Below, piece after piece: positions 7,031 through 13,590 of a stretch of DNA of 64,000 nucleotides (the stretch's first letter is position 1; each line of letters starts with the position of its first letter). Position numbers and translations under genes: made by a program. The DNA comes from Chloroflexota bacterium (GTDB taxonomy: Bacteria > Chloroflexota > Anaerolineae > UBA1429). A model generated the notes under the pieces. The model saw nothing but the letters and a program-made list of their open reading frames with translations, did no database searches and was not told the origin of the DNA. The DNA lies in NCBI GenBank assembly GCA_012729455.1, contig JAAYDC010000029.1, forward strand, positions 62,001 to 126,000. The letters run 5' to 3'.

Positions 7031-8785
7031 TTACTTGGGCATGTCGCGCAGGGCCGCATAGGCCGGGCGGTTCTGCACACCAAACTGAGCCAGCTCTGTG
7101 CCGCCGGCGGTGATGTTATAGTTCAGGTTCCAGACCATCGCCGGGCCGACAAAGCCCCACGAACGCATCAGCTGGAAGGCCTTGACCAGGTAAGCCGCCT
7201 GCTCGCTCTCGGTCACGTTGGCAGCATACTCATAGCCGGCTACCGGGCTCGGCGAAGACGCCCAGCCGAACTCGGTCGGCCAGATCAGCTTGCGCGAGTC
7301 GCCATAGGCGTTCATCACCGTGCGGTAAGAGAGCATGGTCTCCTGGAAGTAGAACGAGCGGTGCCCCTTGAAGGAGGGCTCGGCCGGATCGCTCCAGCCC
7401 GCGCGCACGTCGGGCGGGTTGTTGTAACCCGAGGGATGCGCACCCAGCCCGTCCATGCACGAGCGGCAGCCCGCGGCATACATGCGCCGCAGGTACTCGA
7501 GGTCGTCCACCGAGACGCCCGCAGCCGTCACACCGGTGGGGGTCAGCCCGCCCGAAATGATGGCGATGTTGGGATCAACCGCTTTGACAGCACGGTAGAC
7601 GGCGCACAGCAGCTCGACATAGCGCCCGGCATCCAGGGGTTCGTTGCCCCACTCATAAGCCAGGTTCTGCTCGTTCCAGACCTCGATGGCATGCACACGC
7701 CCCTTGTAGCGCGAGGCCAGGGCGGCCATCGTGTCGGCCATATCCTGCGGGTTGGCCGGAGGACCATGGACGCCCCAATCGGTATTGCCGGGGCGCGCCC
7801 ATCCGGGGGCTTTGACCACGCTCAGCATCAGGCGCAAGCCGGCGCCGCTGGCGCGGTCGACGATCTCATCCACCTGACCCCAGCTGTAGACGCCCTTGGA
7901 ATCCGGCTCGATGATATACCAGGGCACCTGCACCTTGACCCAGCCAAAGCCGGCGTCGCGGGTGGCCTGGGCAGCACCGGCCATATTGCCGTTATAACCA
8001 TCCACCTGGAAGCCATAGCCAAAGGCGTACATGCCGCCCGAGGGGGCCGGCGCGGGAGCTGCCGGAGCCGGCGATTCAGGCGCCGCCGGCGCAGTACCAC
8101 CCGATGAGCTCGGGATCCACAGCTTTTGGCCAGGATGGATCAGCTTGGGGTTGCTGAGCGAGTTGGCCAGGGCGATGGTGCTGGCGCTTACGCCAAAGCG
8201 CGCGCCGATCAACTCAAGCCACTCGCCGCGCTTGACGGTATACCACTGCCCTTCGCCCGAACCGCTGGGGGCCTCGGCTGAGGGCACGGGGGTTGCCGGC
8301 GCTGCGGGTGCGGCCTCTCCGGAGGAGCCGGGGACCCAGATGCGCTGGCCAATGTGGATCAGGTTGGGGTTGGCAAGCGAGTTGGCATTGACCAATGTGC
8401 GATAGTTCACACCAAAGCGCACCGCGATCAGCTCGAGCCAATCGCCCGCTTTGACGACATACCACTGCCCTTCGCCCGAGGGCTGCGCCGCGGGCTCACT
8501 GGGGACCGCAGGTGTTGCAGGTGCAGTACCGCCGGCCCTGGCGGGGACCCACAGCCTCTGACCGGGGTGGATCAGGTTGGGGTTGCCAAGTGAGTTGGCA
8601 TCGATCAGGGCGCGCTCGGGCAACCCAAAGCGCACGGCGATCAGCTCGATCCAGTCGCCCGGCTTGACGGTATACCACTGCCCGTCGCCGCCCTGGGCGG
8701 CCACCGGCGACGCGGTCAGGAGCAGGCTGGCGATCAGCAGCACAGTGCTGAGCACGGCAGCCAACGAACGATATGGTCTGGTCAT
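7031..8785 (-). CDS. Secreted glycoside hydrolase with three LysM domains
   Basis: A 584-residue exported protein. Residues 1-32 are a signal peptide ending SPVAAQ. Three LysM domains follow (about 36-82, 108-154 and 178-224), each with a QWYTVK or QWYVVK opening and a LIHxGQxxW end, separated by Ala/Pro linkers; they bind N-acetylglucosamine polymers such as peptidoglycan or chitin. From about residue 250 is a TIM-barrel glycosidase of the GH5/GH39 clan: acid/base Glu372 in VWNEQN and likely nucleophile Glu505 in WPTEFGW. The start is the ATG at 8785 rather than the adjacent TTG, given GAGGG eight bases upstream. It probably remodels the cell wall or attacks extracellular polysaccharide. Confidence 0.85.
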   Translation of the reverse strand: MTRPYRSLAAVLSTVLLIASLLLTASPVAAQGGDGQWYTVKPGDWIELIAVRFGLPERALIDANSLGNPNLIHPGQRLWVPARAGGTAPATPAVPSEPAAQPSGEGQWYVVKAGDWLELIAVRFGVNYRTLVNANSLANPNLIHIGQRIWVPGSSGEAAPAAPATPVPSAEAPSGSGEGQWYTVKRGEWLELIGARFGVSASTIALANSLSNPKLIHPGQKLWIPSSSGGTAPAAPESPAPAAPAPAPSGGMYAFGYGFQVDGYNGNMAGAAQATRDAGFGWVKVQVPWYIIEPDSKGVYSWGQVDEIVDRASGAGLRLMLSVVKAPGWARPGNTDWGVHGPPANPQDMADTMAALASRYKGRVHAIEVWNEQNLAYEWGNEPLDAGRYVELLCAVYRAVKAVDPNIAIISGGLTPTGVTAAGVSVDDLEYLRRMYAAGCRSCMDGLGAHPSGYNNPPDVRAGWSDPAEPSFKGHRSFYFQETMLSYRTVMNAYGDSRKLIWPTEFGWASSPSPVAGYEYAANVTESEQAAYLVKAFQLMRSWGFVGPAMVWNLNYNITAGGTELAQFGVQNRPAYAALRDMPK

Positions 8786-8819
8786 CAATTATCCCTCGTT
8801 TCGTTAAACCATTTGCCAA

Positions 8820-8848
8820 ATTATGGCATATCAACAGCCTCGGCGCAA
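8820..8848 (-). promoter_or_regulatory. Promoter of the LysM-glycosidase gene
   Basis: Minus strand TTGCGC (8843-8848), spacer of 17, CATAAT (8820-8825), 34 nt upstream of the start codon. Confidence 0.55.
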
Positions 8849-8852
8849 GCGC

Positions 8853-9311
8853 TTATTTCTGGCTCTCCTGGACGGCGTCGGCGGGCTCCAGCTGTGAGGT
8901 ACAGTTGGGGCAGCGCGTCGCGGCGATGGCGATATTCGACTTGCAGAATGGACACTCTTTGGTGACGGGCTCCTCAGCCCGGGGCTTTTTGGCGGCGTTT
9001 ATGCCCTTGATCAGGAAAAAGAGCACGGTGCTGACCACCAGAAAGTTGACCACCGCAGCGATAAAGTTGCCATAGTTGATGGTGGGCGCGCCGGCTTCCT
9101 GAGCGGCAGCCAGGGTATCATAGTGGGTGCTTGAGAGGTTGATAAAGAGCTGGGTAAAATCCACCCCGCCCAGCAGCACGCTGATCGGCGGCATGATGAT
9201 ATCCTTGACCAGCGAGTTGACGATGGCCGTAAAGGCTGCGCCCGAGATGACCGCCACCGCCAGATCAATGACGTTGCCGCGCATCAAAAAGGCTTTGAGT
9301 TCTTTCCACAT
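8853..9311 (-). CDS. mscL: Large-conductance mechanosensitive channel MscL with zinc-ribbon tail
   Basis: A 152-residue homopentameric tension-gated channel that releases solutes on hypo-osmotic shock. The N-terminus LKAFLMRGNVIDLAVAVI is the MscL signature leading into TM1 (about 14-36); TM2 is about 82-101. The usual charged cytoplasmic helix is replaced by a short linker and a rubredoxin-like knuckle, Cys120-x2-Cys123 and Cys134-x2-Cys137. The ATG at 9311 follows AAGGAGCGACAAGC; the frame runs upstream into the flavodoxin gene as a shadow. Zinc-ribbon tails are known on some MscL proteins of other phyla, and their effect on gating is unclear. Confidence 0.93.
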   Translation of the reverse strand: MWKELKAFLMRGNVIDLAVAVISGAAFTAIVNSLVKDIIMPPISVLLGGVDFTQLFINLSSTHYDTLAAAQEAGAPTINYGNFIAAVVNFLVVSTVLFFLIKGINAAKKPRAEEPVTKECPFCKSNIAIAATRCPNCTSQLEPADAVQESQK

Positions 9312-9343
9312 GCTTGTCGCTCCTTGGAAGGGTTTACATCCAG

Positions 9344-9832
9344 TTACAGCGTCGCTCTGGCCAGCTCCAAACCCCAGGCTTTCGACACGCCCAGGGCTAC
9401 CTCGTTGGGGTTGGGCGAGTAGCACACAAACAGCCCCGGCTCACGCCAGATATCGGGCAGCAACCCGCGCATCTCTTGCAGCACTTTAAGGTTTTCAGCC
9501 TCGCGGCCGCTCGCGGTGATAAAGCCGGTGGCGCGGCGAATGCGGCTGCCCTCCTGCAGGATAAAAGTGCGCATCGGAGCGGGCAGGGTGCCGGCATACA
9601 CCGGCGTACCCAAGACCACCAGGTCGTAGGCGGCCACATCACATGCCAGCGGCTTGAGCGCCACCGAGCGCCGGCGCATGGCCTCGAATCCGCCCATCAC
9701 AAAGTTCATAAACGTTCCACGGCGTTTGGGCTGCTCGAGAGCGCAGAGCTCGCCCGAACAGGCCCTGGCAACCGCTTCGGCAACGCGGCGGGTAAAGCCT
9801 GAATATGAGTAGTAGACTACCAGGATTCGCAT
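9344..9832 (-). CDS. Flavodoxin-family protein
   Basis: A 162-residue FMN-binding protein. The phosphate-binding loop is seen at the N-terminus, VVYYSYSGFTRRVAE (residues 4-18), followed by the second flavodoxin strand DLVVLGTPVYAGTLP around 70-85 that contacts the isoalloxazine ring. It should act as a low-potential electron carrier or an NAD(P)H:quinone-type flavoprotein. The ATG at 9832 is chosen because GGGAGGGAAC precedes it; the frame extends 69 bases upstream without family similarity. It lies 32 bases ahead of mscL in the same direction, so the two may be cotranscribed. Confidence 0.8.
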   Translation of the reverse strand: MRILVVYYSYSGFTRRVAEAVARACSGELCALEQPKRRGTFMNFVMGGFEAMRRRSVALKPLACDVAAYDLVVLGTPVYAGTLPAPMRTFILQEGSRIRRATGFITASGREAENLKVLQEMRGLLPDIWREPGLFVCYSPNPNEVALGVSKAWGLELARATL

Positions 9833-9945
9833 GTTCCCTCCCCCTTGACACAGCGCACGGATTATCATAGGATAGCAGAAAAGAGTCAGGAGGAAAAACA
9901 TAAGTCATATAGCCTCATAGTTCGACGGCGTATCGGTAATGTTGC

Positions 9946-9974
9946 TTGACGGGCATTTGATTAAGTGTTACGAT
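9946..9974 (+). promoter_or_regulatory. Promoter of the sugar ABC transporter operon
   Basis: TTGACG (9946-9951), spacer of 17, TACGAT (9969-9974), about 90 nt upstream of the binding-protein start, leaving an untranslated leader of about 80 nt. This position rules out the earlier in-frame start at 9965. Confidence 0.65.
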
Positions 9975-10063
9975 CGAATTGTCTGAGAGTATCGGGCACA
10001 CCCAATGGAGGGTCCAAAACATCGATGGCCCTCCGCCATTCCGGATGGTCTCAAGGAGGGATC

Positions 10064-11533
10064 ATGAAGAGCACACGTCGTCAGTTCCTGCAGCTTTCCG
10101 CATTGGCTGTCGCCGGAGTCGCGCTGGCAGCCTGCAACCCCGCCGAGACTCCTACCGCCGCACCGGGCGGTGACGGGGCGGGTGAAGGCGCTACCACCTT
10201 TAAAGGCACCGTCGAGTTCTGGTTGCAGACCTACACTCCCACCGAGAGCATGGAGTTTTCGGAAGATAACCCCCAGCCCCACAACATGGCCCAGGTCTTG
10301 GCCGATGAATACGCCGCCAAGTACCCCGAAGCCAAAGTCGAGTTGATCAACAAACCTTCGCAAGTGGCCGACCACGAGTGGATTACCACCGGCCAGGCCG
10401 GCGGTACCATCCCGCACATCTGCTGGACGCACCGCTTCTGGGTTGATGGCGAGGTCGACAAGGGTTGGTGGGTGCCGCTCGACTCGTATTTCAACGAGCC
10501 TAACCCCTACATCGCGGCCGGGCAGCCGGGCTCCGCGGTCTGGAAGGAAGTCTTTTTCGAGACCCCCTTTAACACGACGGTCGCCGTCGACGGGCACTGG
10601 TATACCGTACCCCTCGACCTCGTGACCACCTTCTTCTTTTACAACAAGGGCTTGTATGAGAAAGCCGGCATCAAAGAAGCGCCCAAGACCTGGAAGGATC
10701 ACCTCGCCGCTCTCGCGGCCCTGAAGGAATCGGGCGTCATCCCGCTCACGCACGTGGGCTGGTACGAGTACCAGATCGGCAATATGCTGTATGCCAAGAA
10801 GGAAAAGGCCGTTAACGTGGATGGCGGCGTTGTCTCGCTGCAGGAGGTGGCCTGCGCCATCGATCGCGGCGACTATCGCGCCACCAACCCCGAATACAAA
10901 GCTTGGCTCGAGTTCGTCAAGAAACTGATCCCCTTCTGCCAGCCCGACTGGGCCGCGGCTGACCCGCAGTCTGCCCGCAAGTTCAACAACGAGCAGGTTG
11001 CGACCTTTGAAGACGGCTCGTGGCGTTTCGGCACGCTGCGCGCCAACCCGCTGATCAAGTTCGAGTGGGGCACTTTCTACGCGCCGGTGATCACCCCCGA
11101 AGACAGCGAGTTTTCTACGGGCCAGACGGCCATCCCCATCGGCGGCCCCACGGCTGCGCAGTGGTCGGTTGCGACGCGCGCCGAAAGAGACGGCGTGCTG
11201 GCCACCGCGGTGGATGTGCTGCGCTGGTACACCGCCCCGCAGAACGGCGGACGCATGATCGGCGAGCTGGGCAGCTTCCTGCCGAACCTGAAGGGTTCGG
11301 AAGTCAACCCCGACCTGAAGGAACCGCTCAAGGCGATCTCGGAAGGCCTGGGCGAAGCTGCCATGTTTGTTTACCCGGACAAGATCGATACCGAGAACCG
11401 CGAAAAGATGACCCCGATTTGGACGGACTGGAAGTTGGACCAGATCACGCTGGAGGATGCCCAACAGCAGCTGGATACCATCATGACCGAGTACGCCAAA
11501 GCGGCCATCGCCAAGAACGGCTGGACCTGCTAG
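10064..11533 (+). CDS. ABC transporter sugar-binding lipoprotein (family 1)
   Basis: A 489-residue extracellular solute-binding protein. The N-terminus carries a twin-arginine pattern (TRRQFLQLS) and a lipobox LAAC with Cys at residue 24, then a Thr/Ala/Pro-rich linker, so it is probably Tat-exported and lipid-anchored. The body has the features of type-1 carbohydrate binding proteins, e.g. GTIPHICWTHRFW and PLDLVTTFFFYNKGLYEKAGI. ATG at 10064 follows CAAGGAGGGATC. Two permease genes follow. No ATPase gene is present, so a shared MsiK/MalK-type ATPase elsewhere is expected. The substrate is likely an oligosaccharide but cannot be told from sequence. Confidence 0.88.
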   Translation: MKSTRRQFLQLSALAVAGVALAACNPAETPTAAPGGDGAGEGATTFKGTVEFWLQTYTPTESMEFSEDNPQPHNMAQVLADEYAAKYPEAKVELINKPSQVADHEWITTGQAGGTIPHICWTHRFWVDGEVDKGWWVPLDSYFNEPNPYIAAGQPGSAVWKEVFFETPFNTTVAVDGHWYTVPLDLVTTFFFYNKGLYEKAGIKEAPKTWKDHLAALAALKESGVIPLTHVGWYEYQIGNMLYAKKEKAVNVDGGVVSLQEVACAIDRGDYRATNPEYKAWLEFVKKLIPFCQPDWAAADPQSARKFNNEQVATFEDGSWRFGTLRANPLIKFEWGTFYAPVITPEDSEFSTGQTAIPIGGPTAAQWSVATRAERDGVLATAVDVLRWYTAPQNGGRMIGELGSFLPNLKGSEVNPDLKEPLKAISEGLGEAAMFVYPDKIDTENREKMTPIWTDWKLDQITLEDAQQQLDTIMTEYAKAAIAKNGWTC

Positions 11534-11587
11534 TGCCCGGCAGGCTGTAACTGCGGGCTTGCAGCCTTTCGTTCTTTCGATAACTTT

Positions 11588-11621
11588 GGGTGCCAGCTCT
11601 GTCCCGCCGGGGCTGGCACCC
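11588..11621 (+). other. Intra-operon stem-loop between binding protein and permease genes
   Basis: GGGTGCCAGC (11588-11597) pairs perfectly with GCTGGCACCC (11612-11621), 10 bp, loop of 14. No U-tract follows; the permease ribosome site starts about 10 bases later. Such hairpins often protect the upstream mRNA so that the binding protein is made in excess over the permeases. Confidence 0.7.
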
Positions 11622-11639
11622 TGCGTTGTGGAGGTAGAT

Positions 11640-12584
11640 ATGACCACAGCATCAGCAGAGGCCCCCGTTGCGGCACGCACGCCGAAAACAGAGACCCTGT
11701 TTACGCGCATAATGCGCTACAAGCATGCTTATGCGATGATCGCGACCAGCTTTATCCTGCTGGCCATCTTTAACTATTACCCCGCTTTTATGGGGTTGGT
11801 TCGCGCGTTTTACAACTACGATATCGGGCTTGAGCCAGAGTTCATCGGCCTGGGCAACTTTATCAAGTTGTTTACCACCGACCAGACCTTTATCAAGTCG
11901 CTGGGGAACGTGGCCATCTTTACCCTGTGGCGCACGATCAGCGCGATGATCTTTCCCTTCCTGGCGGCTGAGCTCATCTTTGGCCTCACCAACCCCAAGC
12001 ACAAGTTCGGCTATCGCCTGGCGATGATTGTGCCGATCGTGGTGCCCGGGATGGTATCGATCCTGTTGTGGCAGTTTATCTATGACGGGGTCAATGGCCT
12101 GCTCAACGCCCTGCTCAAGGCAGTGGGGCTGGTAGATTGGCAGCGCGCCTGGCTGGGCGACCCCAGTGTGGCCCTGGGCGCGGTGACCCTGATGGGGTTC
12201 CCGTGGGTCGGCGGTACGAACGTGCTGATCTACCTGGCCGGCCTGCAGGGTATCACCAACGAGATCATCGACTCGGCCAAGATCGACGGCTGCACCGGCT
12301 TCCGGCGGGTGTGGTATATCGATATCCCGCTGATCCGCGGCCAGTTCAAGCTCATCTTTGTACTCTCGATCCTGGGCGGCCTGCAGGGCTGGGGCACGAT
12401 CTTTGTGATGACCAAAGGAGGCCCCGGAACCGCCACCATGGTGCCGGGCATGTGGCTCTATAACAACGCCTTCCAGTGGAACAAGATGGGCTATGCCTCA
12501 GCGATCGGCCTGTTCATGTTCCTGGTGATCATGGCGATTACGGTCATCAACATGAAGTTTATCAAGTCGTCGGACACGAACTAG
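11640..12584 (+). CDS. Sugar ABC transporter permease (MalF type)
   Basis: A 314-residue inner-membrane permease with about six transmembrane segments, the first at residues 37-57. The EAA loop that docks the ATPase is seen as EIIDSAKIDGCTGFRRVW near residue 211. The ATG at 11640 follows GTGGAGGTAG; an upstream in-frame start would sit inside the intergenic stem-loop. It pairs with the next gene (15 bases downstream) to form the heterodimeric channel for the solute delivered by the upstream lipoprotein. Confidence 0.9.
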   Translation: MTTASAEAPVAARTPKTETLFTRIMRYKHAYAMIATSFILLAIFNYYPAFMGLVRAFYNYDIGLEPEFIGLGNFIKLFTTDQTFIKSLGNVAIFTLWRTISAMIFPFLAAELIFGLTNPKHKFGYRLAMIVPIVVPGMVSILLWQFIYDGVNGLLNALLKAVGLVDWQRAWLGDPSVALGAVTLMGFPWVGGTNVLIYLAGLQGITNEIIDSAKIDGCTGFRRVWYIDIPLIRGQFKLIFVLSILGGLQGWGTIFVMTKGGPGTATMVPGMWLYNNAFQWNKMGYASAIGLFMFLVIMAITVINMKFIKSSDTN

Positions 12585-12599
12585 GCGAGGAGGCAAGCA

Positions 12600-13484
12600 A
12601 TGGCTCAAGCAGCGATCTCCAAAGTACGTGCCGAAAAGCCTAGACGAACCGGCGAGGCCTGGCGGGCCTTTTGGCGCACTGGCGACTGGTGGCATCACCT
12701 GTTGCTCGTCATTTTGCTCTTTTTTATGTTTGTGCCTATCCTGATGATGCTGATCATCTCGTTCAAGACGGTCTCGCAGTTTGATGTCGACCCCTTCCTT
12801 CCGACTTTTCCGCTGCACCCCGAAAACTATGCCCGCGCCTTTAACATAGTGTGGCGCTATATCTTTAACAGCTTTATCGTCAGCGGTGTTTCGGTGATCG
12901 GCATGGTGGTGCTGGCGACGATAACCGCCTGGGCGTTTGCGCGTTACCCCTTCCCGGGGCGCGATATCCTGTATTATCTGATCCTGGCGTTGCTGATGAT
13001 CCCGGGCGAGCTGACCCTGGTGCCTTCCTTCCTGTTGGTCAAGGCACTGGGCCTCCTTAACACGCGCTGGGTGCTGATCCTTCCGTACATCGCCGGCGGG
13101 CAGGTGTTTGCTATCTTTGTGCTGCGCTCGTTCTTTGAGGGCATGCCCGAAGAGCTCTTTGAGGCAGCCCGCATCGACGGCGCCAGCGAGCTGATGACCT
13201 TTGTGCGCATCGCCATGCCGCTGGCCAGCTCGATCGTGGGCGTGGTAACGATCATGCACATCACCAGCACCTGGAACGACCTGGTCTGGCCGATGATCAC
13301 CGTCAACGTCAAACGCCTGATGACCCTCACGATTGGTCTGTACGCCTTCCGCAACGAGATGTACACCCAGTGGGGCAGCCTGATGGCGGGCTATACAATC
13401 GCCTCGATCCCGATGATTATCCTGTTTGCTTTCACCAGCAAGCTGTTCGTCGAGGGTCTGGCCTCTGGCGCGCTCAAGATGTAA
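12600..13484 (+). CDS. Sugar ABC transporter permease (MalG type)
   Basis: A 294-residue inner-membrane permease with six predicted transmembrane segments and a short cytoplasmic N-terminus. The EAA motif is seen as EELFEAARIDGASEL near residue 184, with the following MPLASS. The start ATG follows GAGGAGGCAAGC closely. It is the last gene of the transporter operon and is followed by a terminator. Confidence 0.9.
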   Translation: MAQAAISKVRAEKPRRTGEAWRAFWRTGDWWHHLLLVILLFFMFVPILMMLIISFKTVSQFDVDPFLPTFPLHPENYARAFNIVWRYIFNSFIVSGVSVIGMVVLATITAWAFARYPFPGRDILYYLILALLMIPGELTLVPSFLLVKALGLLNTRWVLILPYIAGGQVFAIFVLRSFFEGMPEELFEAARIDGASELMTFVRIAMPLASSIVGVVTIMHITSTWNDLVWPMITVNVKRLMTLTIGLYAFRNEMYTQWGSLMAGYTIASIPMIILFAFTSKLFVEGLASGALKM

Positions 13485-13509
13485 GCCAAAGGTTGCATGT
13501 GTTTCTGGG

Positions 13510-13537
13510 TCAAGCCCTGCCAGTGCGCAGGGCTTGA
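13510..13537 (+). terminator. Terminator of the sugar ABC transporter operon
   Basis: Perfect 11-bp stem TCAAGCCCTGC (13510-13520) / GCAGGGCTTGA (13527-13537) with a six-base loop, followed by CTTTAAT. The distal arm overlaps the -35 box of the next gene. Confidence 0.7.
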
Positions 13538-13561
13538 CTTTAATAAGGACTGAATTATAAA
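13534..13561 (+). promoter_or_regulatory. Promoter of the FtsX-like permease gene
   Basis: TTGACT (13534-13539), spacer of 16, TATAAA (13556-13561), 30 nt upstream of the TTG start. The -35 box lies in the descending arm of the preceding terminator. Confidence 0.5.
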
Positions 13562-13590
13562 AAGGCGAACCCAGCTTTGAGGTAAGCACA

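Noticed and set aside
8030-8700. Apparent tandem DNA repeats (CRISPR-like spacing)
   Set aside because: They are the three LysM domain coding segments with linkers; unit length is far too long and spacing varies.
9968-11710. 580-codon frame on the minus strand opposite the sugar-binding protein
   Set aside because: Shadow of a well-conserved gene on the other strand; no ribosome site and no domain.
12498-13589. 363-codon minus-strand frame opposite the MalG-type permease
   Set aside because: His/Gln/Arg-rich antisense of membrane-protein codons; no start signal.
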